DNA of 64,000 nucleotides from Pycnopodia helianthoides. Taxonomy: Eukaryota; Echinodermata; Asteroidea; Forcipulatida; Asteriidae. Positions 12,720-23,331 of this stretch are shown here, one piece after another (position 1 is the stretch's first letter; each line of letters begins with the position of its first letter). Under the pieces are notes generated by a model. It made no database searches, was not told where the DNA came from, and was given only the letters and a program-made list of their open reading frames with translations. The translations under genes and the position numbers were made by a program. Where the stretch lies: assembly GCA_032158295.1 (NCBI GenBank), contig CM063249.1, positions 12,690,078-12,754,077 on the forward strand, given 5' to 3'.

Positions 12720-13290
12720 TCCATTAAAAAGTGTTCTGGGTTCTTTTACGAGCACTACTTATCCCCCACGGCTACAGGACCTACAGCTTTGCTTCCCATC
12801 CGAAGAACACACTGGCAATTATGTAGTAAAGTTTCTTGCTCAAGTCAAGGACACAGGCAATGGACAAGCAAGGGCCCCTTGGCCACGACGCTCAACAAAA
12901 AACCCATAATAAATAAGTGGCGTGTCTTGGCCAAGTGGTCTAGTTCACGGACCCAAGCTCTGGTGTTGTCAGCAGCACAGTGTGGGTTCGAATCCAAGTC
13001 ATGACACTTGTGCCTTCCTTGAGCAAGGCACTTAACCATAATTGCTTCGTAAAAAGTTGGGAAGGTAGTGCATTCTGCTCTACCAGCCAGGCTCCCACTG
13101 GATGATACCCACGCCTACATCCTTTCGGACTGTGAAGGGGGTAACCCTGTTTCAGCCCCAGGAGTAGGTGGCAACGTGCCTGTGGTGTCAGTTGATTTGG
13201 GTCAACAGCTCAAATCAGTTAAGTGTAGCCCTCACCTTGAGTGGCCGTTCGGCCTTGTGAGTTAGGCGATATCTCATTTTAAAAAAAATA
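12720..13290 (+). mobile_element. tRNA-derived SINE, family C, with a related fragment upstream
   Basis: At about 12920 there is an A-box-like TGGCCAAGTGGTCTAG and at about 12987 a B-box-like GGGTTCGAATCC. A body containing a GCAAGGCACTTAACCATAATTGC segment in pieces follows, ending in an A-rich tail at about 13278. The head resembles a type II (Leu/Ser-like) tRNA. An inverted fragment of a related repeat precedes it at 12720-12880. Other copies: 15905-15990, 40797-41220, and reverse copies near 46160, 47200, 48100, 53450, 58330 and 61190. Confidence 0.7.
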
Positions 13291-13355
13291 AAAAAATAGT
13301 GAACTGTTTAAGCAAGATAAAACAGTATGAAAGTATTTAATTGTGGGAAGGGCAT

Positions 13356-13620
13356 GTCCCCATTGGCGAAGTGGTATCTTTCCTCGCCTTCCACCTCTCT
13401 AGGACCCAGTTCGAATCCCGCCGGGAGCACTATGTGGATTGGGTTTTCAGTCCCTACCAGCGTGGGTTTCCCTAGAATAATTATCGGGGGTTTTCCTCCC
13501 ACATCTAAAACTGAAACTTCCTTCCCTGTCTTCTCACAATGGTATTTTGGGCTTCAGTGATTAAGTTAGCTATTTTTGAGAATCCTTGGCTTCACAACAA
13601 GAATGAATTTAAATGAAATG
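13356..13620 (+). mobile_element. tRNA-derived SINE, family B
   Basis: Contains a B-box-like GTTCGAATCCC at about 13410, then TGTGGATTGGGTTTTCAGTC and the shared 3' segment GAGAATCCTTGGCTTCACAA. Related copies lie at 15374-15880, 19463-19760 and, reversed, 32225-32385. Confidence 0.7.
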
Positions 13621-13861
13621 ATATAAAATTAATAATGTGGAGAAATTCAATCACAATTGGGCTGAAACAACGAGTCTGCTATTAGCTCAAGTGTGTTAAT
13701 TTGGATATAAATGCAAAACAGGCAGGAAGGTGCAAGGATTAATGTGAAATTTAACTGTTGCTAACACTACAGTTCTGACCATTTCTATAGTGTTCTTATT
13801 CTAACAGCCATAAAACATTTTGTGCTTTAAAATTCTGTCTTCCTTCTCCTTCACATGACAG

Positions 13862-13885
13862 TCGGCCGATGTGTAAACCAACACA
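13862..13885 (+). other. RMND1 5' UTR part of the first coding exon
   Basis: A pyrimidine-rich tract (CTTCCTTCTCCTTCACATGACAG in two pieces) ends in AG at 13860-13861 and gives a good acceptor 24 bases before the ATG. An upstream ATG in this leader terminates after a few codons. Confidence 0.5.
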
Positions 13886-16800
13886 ATGGCACCAGCAAAC
13901 CTCCTAGCCAGGTTCTGTACCGCATGTTGGAATCGTTCACAGAAACACTCATCCGGCTTTCTATCGATGACACAACGATTTCCGGGAACTATTCCAATAA
14001 AATGGGGCGAGAAAAGATTCAGCTCCAAGACGGTGCTACAACGACTACAGGACGTCAATTTCAAGATGTCATAGTCCACCGCAATCATCCTCAACTCCAG
14101 ACTACAAGCAGCAAATGTTTCTCAACTCTCTCGAAGTGCACTAGAGTGAAAGCTAGATGTTTCCAGTCCAACAATCTTCATAAGATGCTAGTATCGCAGA
14201 CCGCAAGAACGAAGCATTCTCAGAGCGGGATGATGAAGAAACGCCCATCGTCTTTGTAAGCAAGTCTCCTCCACTAATCGGAAGGAAGACCCAGAGGAAA
14301 ATGCAAGCCGCGGTGCCCACTGGTGCTCCGGTTGTCGTCCGATCAAGAACTAAGAAACCAACGAGGTTGGGTGTGAGGGACAAAAAGGTAGTTATAATAG
14401 ATTTGCTGGAATGTTTGACCTTTCAATTTATTTTCAGAAATGTTGCTGTTTTTTTAAATATTTCAAATTATGCATGACATGGTAAATGTCAAACTGTACT
14501 TTATGTGACCCTACACAAACATACAAACTGCGAAATTTAGGCTATATCGGTCATTGGAGTCACAAGAAAACTGTGAAAAAATACTATGGTTTTACCATTT
14601 TAGAACATGGAGTTTTTCAATTTCAGCAATGTTGTGCGGGGCCACACCCTTTAAAAGAAATTATAGGCCATGTTCGGTTCAGATTTGTAGCAAATGATTG
14701 TCCTGTTTTAATTCTGAAATCAGGGCCCCATTTTATGGCTCTGCTTACAGCAGAATTCTGTACTTGCAATCACCATTCTCCGCTCACTGTGCATGCGCCG
14801 AATTTCTGCGCTAGCTGTGTGAGCGAAGAATGCCTAGTAACGAGGAGTACGCACGCGCACAAACAAAAATTCCCTGCTAACCCATGAAATACGCTTGACT
14901 TAAGCGCGGAATTCCCTGCAGCCGTAAGCGCCGATTCTTTGCTTACGGTAAGCAGAGCCATGAAATTGGGGCATTGGGCTCAGGTTTGGAAGTGGAACTT
15001 CATGGAATCTATTGCCTTCTTTGCCCTTGTCTTAGCCTCATTCAAATGTTCCCACTTTTAATATTTTGTGCGTCCATGGAAGTGCCTGTCCAAGCATAAA
15101 CCTCATTTCAGGCCTTCAAAACAATCAAACTTTGCTCTCTTTTTTGCTATTAACCTTTTCAAAGCAAATATCAAATTGATTTTTTTGTGATCAGGATTCG
15201 TGGCTGTGCACAGCTTTCTCAACAGCAGAGGAGTACCATCTGGAACACCTCAGCCTTGACCTGCAGTCTCAGGGACACTTTAGACCTAAAACCATGCCAC
15301 AGGGTGAGTCATAGCTATGGTTGTCAAGCATTTGGTTGTTCTAGCTAGCAGCTGTCCCATCTTCGTGAAGTTTGTTGGGGGGTTGGGTTGGCGTAGTGGT
15401 ATCTTTCCTTGCCCTCTACCACTGGAACCCAAGTTGAAATCCCGCAAGGGGGGGGGGGCATTATGTGGATTGGGTTTTCAGTCCCTGATTGCGTGGTTTT
15501 TCTCAAAGAATAATTCTCTGGGGTTTACCTCCCACATCAAAAACTGAAACTTCCTTTCTTGTCCTCTGTCCATGAGGTTCTTGGCTAGTATAGATAGCTC
15601 CCAGTAGACGCCATCTTTACGGGCAAAGTGCATTTTGGCTTGCAGGTGCGTCAAACGCTCAACTTATTAACGCACCGCGTTGTTCACTGACCAATCCTGC
15701 AATGAGTTTCGTGAAATGCGCGCGTGTTGCACGCCGTTCTCACACGAAACGCACGACTGTTTGTTCTAAACTGCCGTAAAGATGGTCGATTTACGTCATA
15801 CTGCAACCTATCTATAGTGATTTAAGTTTTCTTTTCTGAGAATCCTTGGCTTCACAACCAGAATTAATGAATCAAAATACTTCATTCTTAACTACGGCGC
15901 GTAACTTCTTTGTAGCATATTGTGGCTGAGTGGTCTAAGCACATCGAACACAATTTCGAAGAGTGGGTTTAAATCCCAGTCGTGACACTTGCTATTATTT
16001 ATATCAAGCATTTTTAACTGAACAAAAATTGAGTGAAACAAATCAACAATATTAGCCACGTCTTGGTGTATTGTGACACTACTCATAAATGAATGGTCTC
16101 CAAATGGTTGGATTTTCTTCCTTTCAATCAGATGCCCAAGACGTTCTTTTGATGGAGGTCATATCTTCAGATGCTGATGACGATAAAAACGAACCGGCAC
16201 AGGTTTTCTTATTCCGCGAGGGGTCTGTTGTATTTTGGAACGTTCCTGATTCTACGGTAGATACATATAATGTCAAGCCTTGCTCAAAACGAACAACATA
16301 ATTTAGGAGAACAATTTGCTGTCCTGCAAAGCATGAGTAAAAATGTATGTGTTTTTTTTTGTATCAAGGAATTTATGTCACTGTTGCTGTACACAGGAAT
16401 AACCCAGGCATGTGACTTCTCAGGATTTTTCCTGATTTCTGGATTTTTTTCAAAATCTCCATGATCCTTCAACTTTTCTTGAAAGAGGTAAAGCAATCAC
16501 CAAAGGGAGAAAGAAAGTGTCCACATTGTTTTGCTGGTGATGTACAGTGTCTGTAAATCAACTGAATTGTAAAATCTGTGATGTTCTGGGTCTAGAATAA
16601 GGGGGAACCCAAGCCTAAAAGCCATTTTTCAGGAATTTTCACGTTCGGCAAATCTCATCCCTGATTACCAGGGCCCAATTTCATAGAGCTGCTTAAGCAC
16701 AGCAAGTAACTCAGCACAACAAATTGATGCAAAGTAGAATATGGTTAACAGCCAAAATACCATTCCACATGTATTATCTGTGACTGTATCCTACTCATTT

Positions 16801-19800
16801 TCACTTTGCAGAAATTTGTTAACACGTTGACTGCCGCCTACGAGTAAATTCGTAGTAACAGTTGATGGATTCTGCCGCTACGAGTATACTCGTAGAGAAT
16901 GAAAGGGCTTGTATTGTTATTTAAATACACTGGCATCACTGAGCATGCAACACATACGCTTCCTGGCAGTGGTGAGGACATCGACCTTAGAATGTGCATG
17001 TTTTTTGTTTTTTTTGTATAGTACTATTTGGTATGCGCGCATGGGCATTGCACTTATGCGCGCATGCGCACCGCACTTGGCAAGTGGGAACGCACTACGA
17101 ATATAATGACCGGCAGTCAACGTGTAAAGCACTATTTGCTGCTGAAGCAGCACTATGACATTGGGCACAGAAGTTACATGAAGATGTGAAACTAAGAGTA
17201 ATATTTGGGGTTAATTTTTTGCAGTTGAAGAAGATTTTGAAGACGATTAGCAAGCATGAATTCCGACCTTATGAGATTGCCCTGGTGACGTGGGAAAATG
17301 AACACATCAACTTCACGTATGGCAGGTCAGTATAAAATGACAACATTAGGGCTAGATAGCTCAGTTGGTAGAGCCCCGGCATGTTAATCCGGAGGTCACT
17401 GGTTCAAGTCCAATTCTACTAAATTTTTCTTTATTCAACTCAAAATGTTTCAAATTTACCCAACTAATTTCCCCTGTGTTTTATTACTTCGATATTTTCT
17501 TTTTAAATGACAGTCAGGGTACTAAGTTGACGGAAGAAGCAATAATTCTCGATGAGAGCAAAGACACTGAGGCCGTGATGCTAGAAAAATTTGCGTTCTC
17601 AAACGCAATGGCATTATCAGGTAGGACGCGGCAACACACTGTGATCATCTCTCTTTATAGAAGGTTGTTTGCCAATGATGTTAATCTGGGGCAGAGCTTG
17701 GCTAAATCCACAAGGGATTAGCGGTAGGAGAAGGAAGGCGTTTGAGTAAGGTCCTGGCAGAATTACATATTTAAGGCTTGTAGTTCCCGGATGACAGAGC
17801 AATACGAAAACAATATTGATCTGTCATCCGGGTACTTGCGCTGAAGATATTAAATACACTGATTTATTGTACCACTTGGAAGCCATATATAGATAATAAT
17901 AATATTTATTGAAGTTAACTTTATGCAGTTTTGATTTAATGAAGATTTAATTGGAGCTTTTCAAAGATGCTCAATACTTCAAGCTGCACCTTCCACTAAA
18001 TTTTAAGGAAGCTTAATGTGTTATATAGATACATATGAGTGTACATATCTATTGCTTTATTTTTCCAGTGAAACTTAGCATATGGGAGGAATATGTTGAC
18101 AAATTTACATCTTCCTTGGAGAGCATTCCTGAGGTATGTATGCAATAAAACTGGTCTACTATGAACCTTCTGCATTAAACACAATCCACGAAGCTTGTTG
18201 CACGAGTCTATAAACAGAATTCCAAAACTAAATCTGCACTCCCATCTTCAACTAACTTGCATGTTACTGTCAAGTCCGTGTTTAGAAGATAAACTACACC
18301 CCCGAACAAAGATATTGACAAAATAGGGAGACCACCAACATAGGGCTAGATAGCTCAGTTGGTAGAGCACCGGTACGTTAATCCGGAGGTCGTTGGTTCA
18401 AATCCCGCTCTAGTCAATTTTTCTTTGTTCAACCCCAAACAAGAAGTTAAACTAGTTGGAAGCGCACAATAGACCCCTTGCGTATGGGTTCATAAGCCAA
18501 AAACAGCACCCTCACTGTGAGGTCGATGAAGACCCATCAGTGGCTCGTTTCTATTGTTCGGGGGTGGCGGCCAATGCAAGGGGGTCTATAAAGGTTTCCA
18601 AAACTTTGAATATTATTCTTATAGCTGCTCCCTCAATCTGAGTGTATCTGCCCTACCTGACCTGCCTCGACCTGACTCGTACGTAAATCACGTACCACCC
18701 ACTATGGCGACCGAGCTTTCTCACACATAGCACCAGTCTTATGGAACAAGCTACCCAGCGAAATCAGAAACGTTCACTCTCTCAACACATTTCAAACTCT
18801 GCAGGCTATTAGCGTGCCTTTTTGGATTGATACTTTGTAGTATCTTTCTGTAACACCTTGAGTAATCTTTTACTCGAAAGTGCGCTTTATAAATTTGTAT
18901 TATTATTATGGTTTTCGAGGCATTGCATGGTGAGGTATCAATATATATTCGGTTTGCGGTAACACCATGTGTATAAATATCTACTTTGCTGTGTAGATTT
19001 TGTTCTGTAGAGAACTTGTCTTGTATTTATTATACTACTGCGGAGTAGATTTTCGGAATTCGGGGACTTCTCAGTTCTTAAAAGAACTGTCCTGCTTAGT
19101 GACTACTACCTGGGCAGGAGGTAGGAAATCGGCCTGGACTACTACTTTAGCTTTTTGGATCGGGGGGGACTTCTCGTAATTAACTGCACTGCTGCGGAGT
19201 GAGTATTATTATTATTATTATTATTACCCCTTGTTTAGAGTCTCAAGCGCGGCCACCGCCTGAAGATGTCCCGCGTTGAGGTGATGCGTAAGACGGGGGA
19301 GCTGTTCTCCCTTAGACATCGGATCAATCTCAGCTCTGACCTCCTCATCTCGCCCGACTTCTACTGGGACAGGGACGGCCTGGATGCACTCTACAATAAA
19401 ACCTGTCAGTTCTACAGCATCGGGAGAAGGACTAGGGTAAAATATATTTAGGTATTGGTTTTCTCATGGGGCATTCAGGTTGGCTATGTGGGTTTTTACC
19501 CTGCTGTTCACCTCTGTGGACCCCGATTCGAGTTTCACTGCAGCCCAGAGCCTTGCTTGTGGATTGGGCTTCCAGTCCCTACCTGATTGGGTGGGTTTTC
19601 CCAGTTTGGGTTTTGCCTCCCACATCTTTCACTGAAATTTCTTTAACCATCTTCACTTCCCAGGTATCTTCAGGCCTACAGTTTACAGTGCAAGGCACTT
19701 TCAAGGGTCCATTGGCCTCATTGCCGGAAAGTTATACATGTAATAATAATTTCCACTTTGTTTTGGGGCCAGTTAAAGTTTGACTTTTGTTTGACTTTTT

Positions 19801-20874
19801 TTCGAAATGCCTGCCATAAACCCCAAGAGCTGTCCCTCACAGTCAAATCCAGTTTCAGTAATTCTTGTCACACAGGTAACTAATGAGAAACTCAACCACT
19901 GTTCAGAACTTGTGGAGCTCATGAGGACTCACCTGAGTGAGCGTCACTCATTGAAACTGGAATGGATGATCATCCTTCTCATAAGCGTTGAGGTGAGTAA
20001 AGTATAAGCACGCTCCAGGAGCCTGACGATTTTGGGGTGGACAAAGAAAAACTGATTAAACCAGGATTTGAATCTGCACCTTCTGGATTTAAGTGCCAGT
20101 TCTCTACCAACTGAACTATCTATGTAGAATTTAGTGTATCCAATCTGGGCCCAATTTCATAGAGCTGCTAAGCACAACAATTTGCTTAGCATGAAATTTC
20201 TTCATTGATAAAAACAGGATTACCAACCAAATTTCCACGTGATTTTCAGGATAAGCAAACAACAGCTGAATACCAGTAACAAGCGATATGCAACACACGG
20301 GAATTTGGTTGGTAACCCTGTTTTTATCAAGAAAGAAATTTCATGCTAAGCAAATTTTTGTGCTTAGCAGCTCTATGAAATTGGGCCCTGGTAGTCTAGT
20401 TGTTAAAGTATTATGACATCTGGAAAATAATGTATAGAGACACGGGAAGGAGGCCGGTCCGCTAATTAAAAAGGAAAAGCATTCACCAAAAATACAACAG
20501 TAAAATCCACATGATGATGTCTAAAATATATAATGATTTATCTCCTGCAACCAATTTATTCTGCACAAGAAAATAGTAGTATGTGCTCTCTCTTGCTTAA
20601 CGCTAAAATGGAAACAAAAGCGAGTTCAAGGGTCGTGGACACCAACTTAACTTTCTACAGAAAATTATGCAAATCATAAAAAGCCGGAACACTGAGGGCG
20701 CACTTGGGTTCCCGACATGTTTTTGCTCCAATTTTATTTGTCTTTATTTTCATATGTCAGGTTGTATTTGAAGTGATCCATTACATTCAGAGGTATCTTG
20801 ATGATGGGAGTCAGGCTCCACCACCAGAGACGGCTAGTAGCAATAACAACGAAGCACTGGATGGACGCAGGTGA
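13886..20874 (+). CDS. RMND1: RMND1, mitochondrial DUF155 protein
   Basis: Coding exons: 13886-14387, 15195-15303, 16132-16256, 17225-17325, 17514-17620, 18069-18133, 19239-19436, 19876-19992 and 20761-20874 (TGA). All introns are GT-AG and phases join correctly from the end of exon 1 onward. I recognise RMND1 by the DUF155 core: [77 protein letters not shown] and [13 protein letters not shown] hydrophobic segment near the C-terminus fits its single inner-membrane anchor. The family protein supports mitochondrial translation in a large inner-membrane assembly. The N-terminus from ATG 13886 ([11 protein letters not shown]..) is basic and Ser-rich, like a mitochondrial presequence. Within exon 1 the frame from the ATG hits TAG at about 14072-14074, while the frame joining exon 2 is open only from 14184. 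Two apparent one-base losses, or an unrecognised small intron, must lie there. Start choice is therefore less secure than the rest. Confidence 0.93.
14723..14972. mobile_element. foldback family B
   Basis: Inverted ends: GGGCCCCATTTTATGGCTCT at the left and AGAGCCATGAAATTGGGGC at the right, with inner arms of CTGCTTAC and GTAAGCAG type. It lies in RMND1 intron 1 of the coding part. Related copies: 41567-41817, 57682-57930 and 60537-60779. Confidence 0.8.
15374..15880 (+). mobile_element. SINE family B, interrupted by a MITE
   Basis: Aligns by eye with the SINE at 13356-13620: same head (GCGTAGTGGTATCTTTCC), same middle (TGTGGATTGGGTTTTCAGTC) and same 3' part (GAGAATCCTTGGCTTCACAA). A 227-bp palindromic element at about 15590-15816 splits it. 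Confidence 0.75.
15590..15816. mobile_element. foldback MITE, TA-flanked
   Basis: The ends TATAGATAG and CTATCTATA are inverted, with inner arms GCCATCTTTACGGC and GCCGTAAAGATGG. A TA target, as used by Tc1/mariner-type elements, is possible but not proven. Confidence 0.65.
15905..15990 (+). mobile_element. SINE family C fragment
   Basis: GTGGCTGAGTGGTCTAAGC (A-box-like) and GTGGGTTTAAATCCCAGTCG (B-box-like) mark a tRNA-derived head. The body is missing or diverged. Confidence 0.5.
16672..17167. mobile_element. foldback family A, interrupted
   Basis: The left end is GGGCCCAATTTCATAGAGCT and the right end has GCAGCACTATGACATTGGGC. The right arm is split at its TTGTTAA by the element at 16823-17124. 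It lies in RMND1 between the exons ending at 16256 and starting at 17225. Confidence 0.8.
16823..17124. mobile_element. MITE inserted at a TTAA site
   Basis: Inverted ends CACGTTGACTGCCG and CGGCAGTCAACGTG. The left flank is TTAA (16819-16822) and the right flank is TAAA, one base changed. The host foldback family normally reads TTGTTAAGC here, so the empty site is known. TTAA targeting suggests piggyBac or Kolobok. The interior carries paired TACGAGTA/ATTCGTAG motifs. Confidence 0.75.
17350..17421 (+). mobile_element. tRNA-like SINE head, family A
   Basis: GGCTAGATAGCTCAGTTGG (A box) and GGTTCAAGTCC (B box) are spaced as in a tRNA. The 3' acceptor strand is mutated. It is followed by AATTTTTCTTTATTCAAC, the tail shared with the copies at 18344 and 55268. 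Intronic in RMND1, so it is read as a SINE, not a working tRNA gene. Confidence 0.65.
18298..18440 (+). mobile_element. SINE family A with intact tRNA-like cloverleaf
   Basis: The 72-nt head at 18344-18415 can pair GGCTAGA with TCTAGTC (one G-T pair), has a GCTC/GAGC D arm, and an anticodon arm CCGG/CCGG with GTT at the anticodon position (Asn-like, but C replaces the usual T at position 33). The T arm has a mismatch. The shared 5' piece AAAATAGGGAGACC and the shared 3' tail TTTTTCTTTGTTCAACCCC argue for a SINE. Confidence 0.65.
18454..18592. mobile_element. foldback element
   Basis: CAATAGACCCCTTGCGTATG at the left is matched by CCAATGCAAGGGGGTCTAT at the right. A related pair of arms is present at 21101-21251. 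Confidence 0.5.
18680..18910 (+). pseudogene. non-LTR retrotransposon 3' end (CR1/L2-like)
   Basis: The plus-frame peptide [20 protein letters not shown] followed by [11 protein letters not shown] has the LWN-LP-E-R pattern typical of the extreme C-terminus of CR1/L2-type reverse transcriptase ORFs. An ATTATTATTA-type tail follows. 5'-truncated fragment inside an RMND1 intron. Confidence 0.6.
18945..19040. mobile_element. fragment of the foldback family at 22148
   Basis: Shares the stretch GGTTTGCGGTAACACCATGT with the arms of the foldback at 22148-22360. Only one arm is recognisable. Confidence 0.4.
19463..19760 (+). mobile_element. SINE family B copy
   Basis: GGCATTCAGGTTGGCTATGT, a B-box-like GATTCGAGTTTC, then GTGGATTGGGCTTCCAGTCC and CCTCCCACATC match the family B copies at 13356 and 15374. 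Located in the RMND1 intron between exons 7 and 8. Confidence 0.6.
20036..20130 (-). mobile_element. tRNA-like SINE head, reverse
   Basis: The reverse complement reads ATAGTTCAGTTGGTAGAGAA (A box) then GATTCAAATCCTGG (B box) and TTTTTCTTTGTCCACCC, the family A tail. Confidence 0.55.
20147..20388. mobile_element. foldback family A, full-length copy
   Basis: Almost the whole 242 bp folds on itself: the ends are GGGCCCAATTTCATAGAGCT and its complement, and the inner arms ACCAACCAAATTTCC and AATTTGGTTGGTAA. Located in the last RMND1 intron. Confidence 0.85.
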
Positions 20875-20989
20875 TATTCACTCCAAGTTTGGGGAAAACT
20901 ACTTCTGGTTTAATTTGTTGAAGCTACTAAATTGGATTTTGATCATGCCACCGACCACCTTTATTATGTTCTCTGTGTACGCATTCGGT

Positions 20990-20995
20990 AATAAA
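20990..20995 (+). terminator. RMND1 polyadenylation signal candidate
   Basis: AATAAA lies 116 bases after the RMND1 stop codon, the first such hexamer downstream in this strand. The cleavage site is not identified. Confidence 0.5.
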
Positions 20996-21100
20996 CATGA
21001 TAACAGCTTTTGAATAGGCATCACAAAATGTTTTGTACATCACTTTGTGAAGGGGGGTTCTCTGCAGATATTTATTCTGGAAACAATTGGGTCAAGAGAA

Positions 21101-21251
21101 CAATAGATGTATTGCAAATGACGTCAATAACCGCCATCTTCGATGAAAAACAATGGAAACGTGTAGGCGCTGCGCACAACTCTCGGCCAATGATAGCCTT
21201 TCACGCGTGCACGTTTCATCAACGATGGCGGCCAATGCTGAGGTGGTCTAT
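21101..21251. mobile_element. foldback element
   Basis: CCGCCATCTTCGATGAAA and TTTCATCAACGATGGCGG are inverted. The outer ends CAATAGATGTATTGC and GTGGTCTATTG correspond loosely to the ends of the element at 18454. Confidence 0.55.
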
Positions 21252-21258
21252 TGGGTTT

Positions 21259-21451
21259 GGGCCCAATCTTATAGAGCTGGTTAAGCACAAAAAGTGGTTA
21301 AGCAAAACAAAATTATGCTTACCAGAACAAGGTTACCAGCCAAAATGCCATGTCACATGCTCAATTTGTGAATGGTATCCCGCTCATTTCAGCTAAGCAG
21401 AAAATTTTTAAGCAATATTTTCTGCTTAAGTAGCTCTATGAAATTGGGCCC
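21259..21451. mobile_element. foldback family A
   Basis: Ends GGGCCCAATCTTATAGAGCT and AGCTCTATGAAATTGGGCCC, with a shorter interior than the 20147 copy (GTTACCAGCCAAAATGCCAT variant). Confidence 0.8.
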
Positions 21452-21529
21452 TGTTTTTAACAAAATGTCTTAAGTGGGTATCAAAGTTGCATGGCCTAAT
21501 TTTTGCTGGAAGATTTTTTTTTTTTTTTT

Positions 21530-21985
21530 TTTTTGCAGAGATTTGTTAAAGGTAGGGTCATACTTTGGTAGTGACCCCGAATTATTTTAAATGATTTGAA
21601 TCTCAAAAGTTTACCTCAAGGCGAGTTTTGGAGATTAAAATTTCCATGGTGTCTCCTTGTGAATGCTGCGGCAGGAGATGCAGTTTGCGACCCTCGTCAT
21701 CTTACTAAATGTGGATGGGTTCGGCATTCTGGATAAAAATACTGTGGCAGTTTTTTGCCGTTTTTCTCAAAAAGTAGAAACTGTGTTCAGCTGAAACTTT
21801 CACAGGCGACTTATATTGCATGCCCTCCATCCGTATAATATCTATTGAGAGTGCAGTCAGCGAACATGCATGTGCAGTAACTGGGCAAGAGTTTGTAATT
21901 CCATGTACAGCCACAGGCCTGCTTTGATCATGAAAACACAGCCCCTTTAAGCCAAGTTTTCTGCTTAAGCAGCTCTATGAATTTT
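21530..21985. mobile_element. right half of a foldback family A copy, interrupted
   Basis: Only GCAGAGATTTGTTAA and, after the insertion at 21550-21946, the right arm TTCTGCTTAAGCAGCTCTAT remain recognisable. A poly-T tract precedes it. Confidence 0.6.
21550..21946. mobile_element. TTAA-flanked MITE
   Basis: Begins AGGTAGGG after TTAA (21546-21549) and ends CAGCCCCT before TTAA (21947-21950). The surrounding foldback sequence shows that TTGTTAAGC was the target. The terminal inverted repeat is short. Confidence 0.65.
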
Positions 21986-22147
21986 GACCGTGCAGATTAT
22001 TGGTATTGACATTGTTGTACTTCATCTTCTACCACCCAAATAGTATCTCCAAGTTCCCCATTATCTTACCTTGTTCCAAGTTTCTTTGCTACCGTTTAGA
22101 TTTTAAAGTAGGATTTGAAAATTTGCCTAGTGGAGATCCAATCTAGT

Positions 22148-22360
22148 GAGGTTTGCAGTTACACCATGTATATGAAATATCTCGCTTTGAGTTGTGGTCG
22201 TTCTAAAAAGAAGCAGTTGTGTGAACAACTCTCCTGAAGACAATCAGCGCATACTGGTCGAAACGTTGAATTGTTACACCATCGGTTCTTTTCTGCTCCA
22301 CCACAACTCATAAATAGGTATTTTATGTATATGGTGTTACTGCAAACCTAACTAGATTAA
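22148..22360. mobile_element. foldback with CTGAAGAC/GAAACG motif
   Basis: Arms CTAGTGAGGTTTGCAGTTAC and GTTACTGCAAACCTAACTAG are inverted, with inner arms near TTGAGTTGTGG and CCACAACTCA. Between them lies CTCCTGAAGACAATCAG, a 6-base loop, then CTGGTCGAAACGTTG, a small stem-loop. Partial copies: 46925-47015 and 18945-19040. Confidence 0.7.
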
Positions 22361-23330
22361 GCTTTGTTAAATTCTTCTTTTCATCGAGTTGCCTTTTACC
22401 GAAAAAAATTGTTTCCCTTTGAAGAAAATGTTTCCCTTTGAGAAAATGTCAAATAATGCATGAACAATTATTCCAAAGAATTCTTTGCAAAAGCGTTTAT
22501 TTTTGTATGAGTCTAAATAAAAGGAATGCTGCCGAAAAACTGTTGATGCTTGTTTAAACAGTGTACTTTATTAACAACAAATACATTACTTTATAATCCT
22601 GAACATTTTTTACAAAAAAAATATTTCTATTTACATGTACATGTTTCCTAGAGACGTTACACAGCGAAAGTGGAAATGCACTTAATATTTTTACATTTAC
22701 TCGAGTGTACAAATGTTAATTAGCTTTGTAAGTGATTAAGCAAATTTGTCTCCCATGTTCTGGTTAATACTCTTAAAGATGCCATCTTCTATCGCTTTGC
22801 CTCAAAACACTTGACCCTCTTGTGACTTATTGAAGCCATTGTTGATGAAACTACGTGCTAACCTCTGAAGTAAGTCAAGTTCGGCTAGTTCTAGAATGGG
22901 TCACAACTACCAAAACATTTTAAGAGGAAGCAAAAGGATAAAATGCTTATGCTTTATTGGACGGGTGCATTGGTTGTCAAGACATAGATGTAGACTTTTG
23001 AAAACTTTATTTTTTATAAATCTTATTAACATCAATTATTACCTTGTATTTTAACGCTTATTTTTTTGTACAACTATTTATGTGAACAAGTAAGAATTGA
23101 AATTATCAACAAATTACGCTTTCAGTGAACTGGAACTTCGGCTAGGAATGCGGAAGAAATAAAAAAAGTGGGACGGAATAATTGTTTGTATCAAATCAGA
23201 GAGGGTACCCAGCACACACAAAAATCCCACATACTATTACAAATTAGACTAGCAGTGAAATGCCTGCACAATGTTATGAAGATAATCAATTCCGACAGAG
23301 AGGTCAAACACCTTTTGTATGAATGTTTCC
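22361..23330. other. intergenic between RMND1 and tektin-1
   Basis: AT-rich, no gene or clear repeat family recognised. Confidence 0.5.
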
Positions 23331-23331
23331 A

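Noticed and set aside
13855..14259. 134-codon ORF overlapping the RMND1 first exon
   Set aside because: Begins before the splice acceptor and ends out of frame with exon 2. It covers only the middle frame of the broken exon and is not a separate gene.
18344..18415. Functional tRNA-Asn gene
   Set aside because: Unusual base at position 33, a T-arm mismatch, shared flanks with two degraded copies and intronic position all favour a SINE.
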